A stretch of 64,000 nt of DNA from Cladophialophora immunda (Eukaryota; Ascomycota; Eurotiomycetes; Chaetothyriales; Herpotrichiellaceae): positions 3,624,855 to 3,688,854 of the forward strand of contig NW_015622544.1 of NCBI RefSeq assembly GCF_000835495.1, in the 5' to 3' direction. Positions within the stretch are counted from its first letter, which is position 1; every line of letters begins with the position of its first letter. A program made the translations under genes and the position numbers. Under the pieces are notes generated by a model, which did no database searches, was not told where the DNA came from, and saw only the letters and a list, made by a program, of their open reading frames with translations. This document shows positions 46,496 to 57,555 of this stretch, in pieces.

Positions 46496-47005
46496 ATGCA
46501 AGTCTATACTGCTCTGGCATTGCAAGCTGCCCGCCGAGTTACGACAGCGATCGCCCGCGCAAATAGCAGCATCACCAGACAAACCCCCCGCCAGTACCCC
46601 AGACTCAGACCACGGTCCTTTCTCTCGCGCTCCTTTTCCATCACAGCCTTCCGCCCCTCCACATACGCTTCCTCGAGCAATTCCCCACCAATGGCCGCAC
46701 ATACAGACACCGAGGCCGCAGAAGTCGCCGCATCCTCCTCTCCACCCATCACCCCGGAGTTCCTCACCGAAAAACTCAAGCAGTCCATAAACATAACTCA
46801 CATCAGTATGGAAGATATGTCCGGTGGCTGCGGACAAGCCTTTAACGCCATCATCGTGTCTCCAGACTTCGAGAAGAAAACGCTGTTGGCAAGGAGTAGG
46901 CTGGTCAATGGGGTGTTGAAAGAGGAGATCAAGGCAATCCATGCGTGGACGCCCAGATGTTTGACCCCGGAGCAGTGGGAGAAGGAGAGGGAGAGGATAG
47001 GGTGA
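46496..47005 (+). CDS. BolA-like protein with mitochondrial-type leader
   Basis: BolA proteins pair with monothiol glutaredoxins in [2Fe-2S] handling. Single exon, 169 aa from ATG 46496. Residues 1-65 are rich in Arg, Ser and Ala without acidic residues (QAARRVTTAIARANSS; RSFLSRSFSITAFRP), a typical presequence. The domain occupies about 87-165: MEDMSGGCGQAFNAIIVS with Cys112, RLVNGVLKEEIKAIHAWTP with His149, the two positions expected to bind the cluster. The TPEQW ending resembles the cytosolic BOLA2/Fra2 branch more than BOLA3. A second in-frame ATG at 46691 (M66, MAAHTDTEAA) would give a leaderless form. Convergent with skn7. Confidence 0.9.
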   Translation: MQVYTALALQAARRVTTAIARANSSITRQTPRQYPRLRPRSFLSRSFSITAFRPSTYASSSNSPPMAAHTDTEAAEVAASSSPPITPEFLTEKLKQSINITHISMEDMSGGCGQAFNAIIVSPDFEKKTLLARSRLVNGVLKEEIKAIHAWTPRCLTPEQWEKERERIG

Positions 47006-47891
47006 ATGGAATGAGTGTGACTGGGGAAGCGAAAGGCCAGGCCAGGATTCAAGTACGCCCTGTGACTAATGCATTTGCTGATGGACGTGGCTTGTATAAC
47101 GGGTATACCTATATCAATTGGAATGGGTGTCGGTTCTCGAAGGAGCTGGGGGTCTTGAATGCGACCGTGGGCACTTGCGATGCCGACTTAGAAGTAATCG
47201 GCATGCAAAATCGAAGGTGCAGGACCGTTCAGCGATATGTTGGCCCAAGAACTGCATCTGATGTCTGTGAATGCTGGACAGGAGGATTTTGCACCCCAAA
47301 TATTACAACATACTAGATTTTAGATTCTTCTGTACACCAAAACACCACTTTGACTACATTCGAGCCATGGGATTTATATTCCATATCTCCCTGAAGGCGC
47401 GAGTCGGGAGACCAGGACAATCGTCACACAGATAATCAGCCGCAGGGTACCAGCCGTACAGACCATGACAAAATCGAAGCGTATTAGCTTCCTCTCGGTC
47501 AAAACGCAACACTAAAGGTGCGGCGGCCTTCTCAAAATCCAGAAATCCATCGTGAAGAGGTATCATAAAACAAAACCTTGCCCGTGGCTTTTCCCCACCC
47601 TTATATCTCTCGTCAAGTCGTGATATGGGTCGCTGTGTCCCCCTGCAGGAAGCTGATGGGCTCCTTTCTACTCGGTTGATACTGCCGCTCAATGATAGGC
47701 CGTCATCCTGCGGGGCTGTCGAGGCTCCAAGGTCGGGGAGGTGAGGTCGTGCCGTTAGTGGAATGGCATGTCTAACGATTGAAGATGACTTCCCAGATGA
47801 GGGCGATTCTTCCTCAAAGCATGCCGTGTGCATGAAAGATTATGCATATATCCCTTGCTGTGGTCCGCCTCTTCAAAGCATTTCGCTAGAG
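47006..47891. other. Intergenic between convergent BolA and skn7
   Basis: 886 bp, probably two 3'UTRs. A 159-codon minus-strand ORF (47354-47833) lies here without recognisable domain. Confidence 0.45.
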
Positions 47892-49811
47892 TCATTGCCG
47901 CATGGGGGCCGCCATCGTTTGGTGTTGCGGCGGATATATGCGTTGGCGTTTATTCGAGTTTCCCATATCAGATCCTCCACCCATCTCCGACTGACCTCTT
48001 CTGTGTGTCTGCTGCTGCTGCCCTATCATACCAGCGCCTCGCAGCCCCACGGGTGTCTGAGGTCCGGCTTGAAAGGATGTCGGGTTTCCATTCGCATCCA
48101 CGTAGTGCTGCTGTTGTGCCATGCCGGCGTAATGCATATTGGGATTTACTGGTGACACTCCCGAGTACTGGCTGGGAGAATTCCATGTGCCGCTTGATCC
48201 CGCCGGAGAAGCTCCTGCCGACAAATCATCCCGGACGGAATGGGCGGTTGACGATGCTGCCCCGGATGGTGCGGTGGTCGCCGACATGGGCTGCTGCTCC
48301 ATCCCCTGGGGCATCATCTTCAGATGCATCAGGTGTTTCTCCAACATATCAAGCAGTGATTTCCGCGTGAACGGCTTGGGCAAAACATCGTCCATGCCGT
48401 GATGGAAGTACATCTGAATGTCGTCCGACCGAATGTTAGACGTCATGGCGATGATCGGGGTTCGGTCGAACTGTCGGATGATATGACAGGCGGAAACACC
48501 GTCCAAATTGGGCATGATGATGTCCATCAAGATCATGTCGTATTTCGTTCCTTCCTGCATCTTGTTGACGGCCTCCAGTCCATCAAGTGCCGAATCAACG
48601 ACGCATGAGAATGAGTGCAAGAACTTGCCGCCAATCTGTCGACAAGTCGGATCGTCTTCGACCAGGAGGATTCGCGGTGGCCGACTCCAACCAGGATCTG
48701 AAAGTCCGCTCTTCTTCCGCGTGTCGGCAAACTGTGTCCGCGGATCTGAACCATCTCGTGGTGGCAATGGGTAAGGGATATTATGAATGTATTCGCTGGA
48801 CATAGGATCGATTCCATTGGTCGATCCCATTGGGTATACCACCGTCTCTAATTCGGCTGGGTTGATCTTCGAGAATCCCATGCTGCCGCTTGAAGGGGCA
48901 GAATTAGGCCCACGGAACTGGCCAGTTCGAGGGTCTTGTCCTATCGGCGGGGTGTGGATGTTTGAGTTCATTTGTTCGAGCGCTGCCATGTTGAATTGCC
49001 CATCGGCATTGATATCGTTCAAGAGCTTCGCAGCATGTTGTAAGGGTGACGCTGGGGTGTCTTCGTCCTGGGGAGGCATACTCTGGCTGGTGGGAGTCAA
49101 GGTTGTGCCTGTTTGGGCAGAATCCGATGGCGCAGCAAACAACTGCTTGCTGTCCCTTCGTTGCTTCGCATCGACGCCCTGCAGGAATACCATGACATCC
49201 TGCATGACTTTTTCATGGTTGACGACGGTCTTTTGGAGTCGGACGACTTCCATCGTCACCATCTGATATTGGGACTGAAGTTGGGTGTTACACGTCACCA
49301 GAGACTCTATTTGCTGTGCCTGTGCGACAATCTGTTGGTTCATCAGGTCTATTTGTTGAATGGGGATCTGTTCATCGTTAAGGCTCGACGGCTTTCGAGG
49401 TGCAGGGGCCTTTCGTCTGATGTTGTCCAGACTTTCCTTGTTGTGCTGGCGGAAATCTGGATGTTTGAATTCCCAGGCGTTGGCGCCATACATGGATGCT
49501 CCACCGTCCTCATTGTTCTGTCGCACTTTGTGAAAATCGTATTTGTTCAATTGCCTGACGAAACTGGCAAAGTTCGAGTGTTTGAAGTGTTTGGGAAGAA
49601 TGGATTTGGTGAACTTTTCGTTCTCCAAGACCACAAAACTGTCTCCATCATCGCCCCAACGGACCACCGAAGAGTACGAAGGGTCTTCCAGCATTCTGCG
49701 CATCAATTAGCTATGAGGGCCACCACGGAGGATCACCATGAGGGAGATATACTTATACAGCTTGCGCACAAAGTCGCTCGAGTTGTTTGCCGACCCACCC
49801 TGGCCGTCCAT
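47892..49811 (-). CDS. skn7: Skn7/Prr1 response-regulator transcription factor
   Basis: Nuclear transcription factor of the fungal two-component phosphorelay (Sln1-Ypd1-Skn7), controlling oxidative, osmotic and cell-wall responses. Exons 49753-49811 and 47892-49695, intron 49696-49752 (57 nt, phase 2); 620 aa. Exon 1 (MDGQGGSANNSSDFVRKLYK) supplies the start of the HSF-type DNA-binding domain, which continues with MLEDPSYSSVVRWGDD and FKHSNFASFVRQLNKYDFHK to about residue 105. Coiled coil about 136-190. Receiver domain about 360-480: acidic pocket VEDD (366-368), phospho-acceptor Asp411 in LMDIIMP, and Lys460 in LPKPF; all needed residues are present. The Gln/Ser-rich tail ends with SNKRQR, an NLS-like patch. 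Confidence 0.95.
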
Positions 49812-50312
49812 CTTGATTCACAGGTTCGATTCTTCCTCTTTGGAGTGATATGTTTTCCCAAGGATATACGTTCGATAAGAGCCACAAGGACGTGGACGGC
49901 TCTCAAGTGTGGGTGATGCAATCGACTGCACAATGCCGAATCACCGCAGCATCGCTCAAGATGCGCCTTGAAAGTTTCGAAAGGTGCTCGAATGCGGCAA
50001 GAGCACAATATGCGGATGAAAGGTATGTGTGTACCGCCGTCAGATAATGATGATTGGAATGGAATGTGCTGGTGGCAGAATGCTGGTCAAGTGGCACAGA
50101 CAAACTTGGGTGGAGGCTGCTCGAGGTTGGAGGATGCAGAATGCTGGGTTTCGGCTATTCGGCCGCGATGAGTCTAGGATGCCCAGATCTCGGAGGGTCG
50201 AGGGCGATATGGAGAAGAGCCCCAAGGGGATGGGATTGTATTGCAGCGATCGAACGGAATGCGAGTGTCAGCGAGTGCAGGATGGAAGGAAGATGAGAGT
50301 CTGCGTGTGTGT

Positions 50313-50349
50313 CGGTGTCAGTGTGTCAGTGTGTCAGTGTGTCAGTGTG
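50313..50349. repeat. GTGTCA tandem repeat
   Basis: About five units of GTGTCA within the skn7 upstream region. Confidence 0.75.
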
Positions 50350-51017
50350 GTGTCGGAGAAGAAGATCGAGAAGTGGTGACGGACAATAGGTTCCAGGATG
50401 GTTGGTGGGCTCTGGTGGCTCTTTTGGGGGGGGAAGGAGAGAAAGTTGGCTGCAGCTGTACAGGGTGCAGGTGGTTAGGTGGGATCTTGGAACACCATAG
50501 GGGCCTTGCGCCGGGCGAGGAAAGTGCAAAAACGAGCAGAAGAACAAGCCAGCACAAAGAATTTCCTGGCAGTTCTGGGAGGCGACTCTGGCGCTGGCTC
50601 CTCTATCAGGACGCAAAGGACGCAACGGACCACCCACACTTCCTGTGCCCATCCAGTCAGCGTCATCCAAATGAGCACTCTACCGGTTTAGGCGAGCATG
50701 GGATCGCATCTCTTTGTGGTGCTGGACCGGGGGCGAGGGGGGGAATGTTGTGCGGCTAAAGGACCGCGCGAGGAGAAGCAGAGGGGAAATTCGGTTAATT
50801 AGGGCCCATTGGGTGGCCCTCAGGGCTAGTAGTCACTCATGCGAAACTCGATCAGGGAGGTCAGTGATAGGGCGCTTCCGGGATCACTGCTCCGTACTGA
50901 GGGAGAGGAAGGATCTGATCGGGGGAGACCAGCGGTTTGGTGGGCTGAAGGGGCCATGGCTCATGGGACCCCCCGAAGCCTCACTAGGCCCTCCGTTTCC
51001 CTCCATCCTCCCCGTCC

Positions 51018-51087
51018 AGCAAGCCCAGCAAGCCCAGCAAGCCCCCCCAGCAAACCCAGTAGGCCCGGCAGGCCCAGCACAAGCCCA
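51018..51087. repeat. AGCAAGCCC imperfect tandem repeat
   Basis: GC-rich imperfect units (AGCAAGCCC, AGGCCCGGC variants) that create long spurious ORFs on both strands. Confidence 0.6.
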
Positions 51088-53698
51088 AAGTTTCAGCGAG
51101 CTCCCCCGCCCAAGTGCATTTGCCAAAACCCACTCCCCAGGAGACGACTGGCCGACATGACGAGTGCGGCGTGGGCTCTGGCACCGATTTGGCCATCCGA
51201 AGACTCTCTTTTTGCTCCCTTGGCCACGCTTATCCTTCCCAAACCAAGTGGCACAACGATCGACCGTCCAGTTGGAAAAAGGGGCGGCCAAGGCCGTCAA
51301 AGCACAAACCGTTCTCAACATCCCATTCGGCTGGTGCTGCAATCTGGTTGCAAAAGGGTGCCGCAGGCACTTTTCCAGGCTGATCATTGACATTCCTAGG
51401 ATACCACTTCTTGTCTTGGCCTGCAAGCCCCGTAACCGAAAAACGCAATGTTTCGGTTGATCAGGATCCACCAAAGACTGAAAAACTGCCCAGCTCGTCA
51501 GCTCTCCAGGGCCGGGGAAGTGAGAGGTGGTTTTCCTGTCCGAGAAAAGCAACCATGAGGCTTGTGATTGCCAGATTAACGGCTTGCCAGTAGTACATTG
51601 GGCGCTCGTAATTGAAAAAGAACCTGGACTTAACCTGGACTTGTCACATTCCGCCATCCCCTTACAGGCAATGGCGCGAAGTCGCCACCAGCATCCCGCG
51701 GAGTTTGCTGCTTGCTGGAACGACGACAAACAGATTCTTTCTGGTGATCGCGCTGCTTCTCATTGCCTTGGCGACCCGGATGAAAAGTCTGTCAATGGAG
51801 GCGCACCAAGCCACATGCCAGCTTGGTTTGAAAGAAAAGCCGAAGATGAGTGATGAGGTCTCTGCTGACGCGAGGAGAAACGCTCACCCCATTGACGATC
51901 CGAACAAGCTTGAGAGCTTAACGGATATGGCTAAAGCCGCAAGTGTCACAATAACTGTCCGCTGAACTTTGTCCTCGAAAGTCTCTGTCAACTGAAGGGC
52001 TTGTCAAGTGATAATAAATTCGCCCTCCGTCTTGCGCAGGAACCAAGCCAGGCAAAGTCCTGCCGCCAGTGTGGGTCCTAACGACCGAATCGTTCTTGCT
52101 TCTCGAGGATAGGGACGCCGTCTGGAAAGCGTTAAGCATTGAACGGAGCCCCTGATGCTTGAGATCTTCCCCTGTCGTCGGGTTTGCGTCCTGGCGTGAA
52201 CACGGTCGATATTATTTCGCTTCAGGCCTCCCTGCCCTCGCTTCTTTCATTTCCGCGATCGCAGATCGCCGCTTCGTCTCCTTCGCCCGATCCAGGGGGC
52301 TAGTCTCTATAATATAAGCCACAGAAATCTGTGGCGGTGCAGCCTGTTTCCTTCAATGCATGAATACGGGGAAAGGGCCATATGGGTACTGTAGGACCCC
52401 TTTACCCTAGCCTATTGACCGCTTCCCTGCGGATGTAAACAAACAGGGTCAAGCTCCTTCTTGATGGTTGGCTTCGATGACAGCTTCCTGCAAGCTCGGC
52501 GAGGCCGAAGTTCGTCGCCAGTGCTCCGTGCACAATGGAGAAAAGACAACTTATTGGATCTAGACTTGCAGTGACAGGAAGACGCCAAATCTGCGTTGCA
52601 TGGATGGGGCGATCATGAGGGAACATCCGAGCTCTTCTGTTGGCCTAACAATGGACGAGTCTAGACCTTCGACAACACGACCCGAATCCGTGGGTCGGGG
52701 AACGGCTGGCGGGAAGCGAACATTTAGACTTGGACAGCACAACAGATGCAGGGGGCTGATTCTGGAGCAAGGGGTGCGAATTTGGCAGGTGCCAGTCTGT
52801 TTGACATCAAATTCGAGGTGAATTACTGGATGACCAGTGGCCTGACTGCCCAGTTAGACATCGTGTGCTTCGGTCGCGACGGCTTGTCTTTGAGGTAGGG
52901 CGCAGGAAGGCTGCAAGACATATGGAGCGCAGGGAGGCGAGGCGACGCCAGTTGCAGAGGTCTTTTCAGGTACTCAGGTACCAGGAGTATTTTTGTTGGC
53001 TGCTTTACACGACTCGCCGAGACCTGATACTTCAGATTCGAGGCCTGAGTAGCGAACAAGTGCCTTCTGTCGAGGTTGAGTCAGTACTTGGTACTTGCGG
53101 TCAAATTGGTCAGGAACCTCAGGTACTTCTGAGAGAGCTTTACCTTGGGAATCTCAGGGACTGCTGGACAACACCATTGGAGGCAGCGGAGGAAGACCCG
53201 GGCTTACCCTTCCCGCAACCTTTGTCTCCTGTGCAGATCACATGCACGTGCATGGTTGTAAAGATTATTTCAAATAGTGGACGCAGTCTTGCGCGTTGAG
53301 AGCATCAGGGTGGAGAGAGTGCTTGTGAAGGATCATATGGAATGAGTAATCACCGCTTCCAAAGGACCAGAGGCAGCACTCAGAGACACTAGAGGGGTTC
53401 GTGGTTGGCTCTGGGGGATGATGGAGAGCTACAGAGCCACCGAGCTACCGACAAGAAGCTATGTGCACAGCTAAGAATTCCCCGCAATGATGTCGTTTGC
53501 CCCCCTGCAATGCACAGCTACTGAGGAGCTTCGAGGGAGCTGCGAGGGTGCGGCCTTAAAGCTCCCTCTTGGGGCACACGGCGAGGGACATCAACAGCGA
53601 ACAATAGGTGAGGTCCCAGTGAAGTTGGAGTGAATCGCTCCTGCAACGTATTCCAAATACCTACTTCCCACTCAATTCAATCTCACTCAGTCACATAA

Positions 53699-54411
53699 AT
53701 GTTCTCTCGATCCCTCTTCCGTCCTGCTACTTCTCTCCGTCCCACCTCTCTTACTCCACGCTTCAGACCATTTTCATCGACGTCCGCAATCATGGTCTGT
53801 GTCCCTGTCCCTAGTTTGTGAACTCACTGACCGTCAGGCAGGTCAAACAAGGAGACTCCATCCCAAATATCGACCTCTACGAGGACTCCCCCGGCAACAA
53901 AGTCAACCTCGCCAAAGAGCTCAGCTCTGGCAAAGGCCTCATCATCGGTGTCCCCGCTGCGTTCTCTCCCTCATGCTCCGACACTCATATCCCAGGCTAC
54001 ATTGCCAATGACAAGTTGAAGAGTGCCGGGAAAGTCTTTGTGGTATCTGTGAACGATGCTTTCGTGTAAGAGCCTATGTGATATCATTCCTTCCCAGCGT
54101 GTTTCTTACTTTCTTCAACAGCATGAAGGCTTGGGCAAAGAGCTTGGACGAGTCGAAGAAGAGTGGCATTCGTTTCCTCGCCGACCCCTCTGGAGAGTTC
54201 ACTCGTGCCTGGGATGTGGAGTTCGACGCTGCTAAGATCTTGGGCAACAACCGAAGCAAGCGGTATGCAGTGACCACCGAGGATGGCAAGGTCGTCAAGG
54301 CTTCTGTCGAGCCCGACAACACTGGCGTCACAAGTGAGTTCTGCCATTTTCCTCCTGTCTTGGGGTCATTGCTAAATCTTGACAGTCTCGGCCGCCGAGA
54401 AGATGTTGTAA
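53699..54411 (+). CDS. PMP20/Prx5-type 1-Cys peroxiredoxin
   Basis: Thiol peroxidase reducing hydrogen and alkyl peroxides. Exons 53699-53794, 53842-54065, 54122-54333, 54386-54411 (introns 47, 56, 52 nt); 185 aa. Exon 1 is a mitochondrial-type leader (MFSRSLFRPATSLRPTSL) ending with ATG codon 32 (53792-53794), immediately followed in exon 2 by VKQGDSIPNIDLYEDSPGNK, the normal start of leaderless PMP20 proteins. Peroxidatic Cys77 sits in PAAFSPSCSDTHIPGY. No second cysteine exists in the rest of the chain, so it is a 1-Cys enzyme. The C-terminus AAEKML is not a canonical peroxisomal PTS1. First-intron borders (GTCTGT...GGCAG) are the least canonical. Convergent with COG6. Confidence 0.9.
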
Positions 54412-54836
54412 ACCAATCAACCCTTAGAAGGGCAGACCTACCACCATAGGTGCGGCATCCTGTAACGGCATGGTGAAAATCAAAATGGGAGTGACATGGA
54501 AATGCAGCAAAATGGAGGGACGTGGCAGAAGCTTAACACAATTCCTGTGTTCATGTACCAACTTCAGTTCTCCATTTCAGCTTAATCTGAAGTGCCAAAA
54601 GCAACTGCAATTTCCTCTATGAACACTCTTTACGGTCCTGGAAGAGGGCATAATTCTAAGTTTCATTTTTGACATGACCATCTTCGCTCGACTGGACGAG
54701 ATTCGGATTCCAACAAGATCGAGAAAGCATCTCATTCAATCCCTAACATAGAGGACGGATGAAGAGACAATGCACGAGGACCACCATTCGTCTTCTAACT
54801 CGCTAAATAATCAGGCACAAATAAGTCGCTCGAGAC
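54412..54836. other. Intergenic between convergent genes
   Basis: 425 bp of probable 3'UTRs. No gene. Confidence 0.5.
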
Positions 54837-57136
54837 TCAGCTCAGGAGGGCGCGTACTTCCGCGCCAGTCCTGGGATACGATGCTCTCACTGACCCAGTT
54901 AGACCATTGGCACTGTGGTCCCTTTCGTCCTCAGCCCTCCCGTCATCGTCGCCATCGCTCTCCTCCACTGGCGCGGAAACCTCGGCATCGATTGTCTCCA
55001 ACATGCCCTCCAAGTCGTCGTACTCGGAGCAGAACCTGTCCACTGCCTCGGCGACGACATCCTGGGCCAATGTGCGATCGAACAGATTTTTCATGGCCTC
55101 CTGCGCGTCCATGAGCGCTGACGAGAGGAACGCGTCCAGTCGCTGTGCCGCTTCGTCGAGGTTCTGGACCAGCCACTCCCTCCTCGCCTTCGAACCTTGA
55201 CTCCGGCGTGAATCGATCTCCTGCATGAGCTCCGCCACGCCAGAAAACTCGAGGAATGTCGACGTGACAAATTCTACCAGCTGATCTCTCACTATCTGAA
55301 TCTCTCTGGCCGCCTTCTCTAGCGGGATCCGAGCTGAGGGGACGTGCACCGACACGTTTGCCAGAGTCGCTTTCAGCGCGGTCAGGTAGTTGATCTTGTA
55401 GATGCTCCCGCTCCGCACGTCGGCGATATTGGTTGCAGATTCCGCGCACGCGGTCAATATCCCGCTCAGCGTCGAGACGAAAAGTCGCTCAAGTTCGGGC
55501 TCACTCATCTGCGGACCCCTCGCCCGACACACGTCGTGGAACTGAGTCAAGGCCGTGGCCAGGAACCCAGGTGGCGTGAGATCGCGCGGTGGCTCCGAGT
55601 CCATACTTGCGATCGCGGCCGCGGTTTCTTCTTCCATTGCCTGTTCAAACTGCGCCAGCGTCGAAGACTGGAGAGTCTGGATGAGCGAGGCAAGAGAGGA
55701 ATCCTGGCCGAGCAGTTTTGAGAAGATTCCGCGGTAGAAGTCGAGGAGGTTGAAGGTCTTGAACATGAGGACGGGATCGTCCGAGGTTCGCACCGCGACG
55801 TCGATTCGTGACTGCAGGGTTTGGCACACAAGGGAGAGATTGCGCGAGATGAGTTCGGACAGCGCTTTGCGGCCATCGAAGACTGGTTGCTCATCATCTT
55901 TTTTCTCCGCATCTGTGCTGGATGCAGATGACAAGCTTCTGCGTCGTCCACTTTGGATTCGCGCCCATGGCTCGGTGGTCTTCCCAGCGCTGAGACCCCG
56001 CGAAATCTCTTCCGCATCCGACACGAAAAGCCCTTCGAGAGCTTCCTTTTCCGACACAGCGGCAGAATGCACCCACGCAAGCATATCGCCTATATACCGT
56101 AATGGCTCATGCGTCGAGAATTCAATCGCCTTCGTCCCAGCCCCTCCATGGCCGGAGCCCGTCAAAGCTTCCTGAAACGCCTCCGCCAGCGTAGCCCGTC
56201 TCGCCTCGGCGAAGAAGTCCAGACAATTCTGGAACAAGCTCGGCCTCTCACTGAGGACCCTCAACGCGCGGCGGATTGAGCCGCTGATGTTGGGGTCTTC
56301 GAGGTCAAGCGTCTTGAATTCGCGTTGGATCCAGTTGTAGAGCTTTTTGAACGCCGCATCCAGGTTGCGGGTCGTCTGTTCGAGCAGTTCCAAGCCCAGG
56401 CGGGAGGAGGCTTCCTCCTCGCCCGAAGGGGAGGCGTTGTATCCCAACAGAAACTCGCAGTCCTTGTGGATTTGTTTGCATCTCGCCAGGATCGTGAAGA
56501 AGCGTTCGTCGAGCGGTTCCGCGGAACTGGTCAGGATGTTCAGATCTTGGTCGGAGATGAGGAAGTGGTCGGTGAACGCAGTCAAGAGGGACTCCTTCAT
56601 CTCGGTATCCCGTTTGCGCGTCATGAGTGTAGAGAATTCTTCGAGCGTCGGCGCCGACTCTTGTTTCGCCGCGAGGATATGGGTGCGCATTGAGTCGCAG
56701 GTGGTGTTGAGGGTCGCGAGCAAGGCCCCAACACGCTTGAGTTGCTATATATGCGCGTCAGTCGAAATGCCGGACCCTGGCTGGCTGTGATGTCCTGTCG
56801 GTCAACGCCAGCGAGATGCATTACCTCTGCAACCACACCGAAATCATCCACGATCTGAGCATTGCAGTCTATCACCTCCTTCTGGGCATTGGCCTTCAGG
56901 TTCCTCCTCGTCTCCTCGTCATTCCGGACGCTTCGCTCGTCGAGGAGTCGCAGCGCATCGCGAGTCTCGTAGTCGGCGTAGGAGGCTGAGAGGACACTGG
57001 TGAGTTTTGCGGTCAGGGCTGTGGACCGCTTGGACAAAGGAAGGCCATCAGAACCGACGCCACCGGGAGTGACGGGACTGTCGAGGCCACTGGTAGAGGT
57101 GAAGCCATCGACGCTGGAGAGAAAAGGTGTAGCCAT
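54837..57136 (-). CDS. COG6: Conserved oligomeric Golgi complex subunit 6
   Basis: Subunit of lobe B of the COG tethering complex that supports retrograde intra-Golgi traffic. Exons 56825-57136 and 54837-56744, intron 56745-56824 (80 nt, GTAATG...ATATAG, phase 0); 739 aa, normal length. ATG at 57136 chosen (MATPFLSSVDGFTS). The N-terminal coiled region contains DYETRDALRLLDERSVRND, RRNLKANAQKEVIDCN and, after the intron, LKRVGALLATLNTTC. The conserved body follows: FLISDQDLNILTSSAEPLD, RFFTILARCKQIHKDCEFLL, LYNWIQREFKTLDLEDPNIS and ALRVLSERPSLFQNCLDFFA. The C-terminal part has alpha-helical repeats and an acidic linker (EESDGDDDGRAEDERD). Confidence 0.92.
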
Positions 57137-57555
57137 AGAACCAGAAGCAAGGGACACGAACCCGTTGCATTTTGATCAAGCTGCTTGGTTCTAGCACTGG
57201 CAGGACGAGGCTGTGAGGGGAATGGAACCCGCGCCGCCTTTAGGTCCGGCGGGGGGTAATAAGAGCAGCGTCATCAATGCGGGGCTTTTTGTTTACTACA
57301 AGGTCCACAGGGTCCTCGGAGGTCACTTCAAATCCCCCCGGAATGTTCCTGCGCGGAGAGGCCTTTTCCCTCCTGAGGTTGAGGTGGATGGAATAATAAT
57401 ATTGCTTCCGTAATCATCTCTTCGTTTGCTAGCCTCTTTCCTCTATGTGGGAACAGGGATTCTCAGAGTGCTTTGAGGAGGCGAGAATCCCTGGCTCCTA
57501 GGCCGCGAAAGCGCCATCCTGAACGGATCCTGCTGAAGCAGTCCAGTCCATCTAT
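57137..57555. other. Intergenic
   Basis: 419 bp between the COG6 promoter and the esterase 3' end. No gene. Confidence 0.5.

Larger units (their letters stand above)
49812..53698. other. 3.9-kb gene-free region upstream of skn7
   Basis: The longest interval without a supported gene. Left part is the skn7 promoter/5' leader. Holds a GTGTCA array at 50313-50349, an AGCAAGCCC-type array at 51018-51087, and scattered GGTACC/AGGTACT words at 52970-53130. ORFs up to 281 codons exist (50884-51729 minus) but are repeat-driven or featureless. No tRNA recognised. Confidence 0.5.

Noticed and set aside
47354..47833. 159-codon minus-strand ORF between BolA and skn7
   Set aside because: No recognisable domain, no promoter space of its own, and lies in probable 3'UTR sequence. 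Left as intergenic.
50839..51729. Long ORFs on both strands (183 and 281 codons)
   Set aside because: Partly produced by the AGCAAGCCC-type repeat, which lacks stops in several frames. Composition is Trp/Cys/Arg-rich and unlike the real genes here.
52865..53299. 144-codon plus-strand ORF upstream of the peroxiredoxin
   Set aside because: Basic, low-quality translation with no domain. Region is rich in AGGTACT-type words typical of non-coding DNA.
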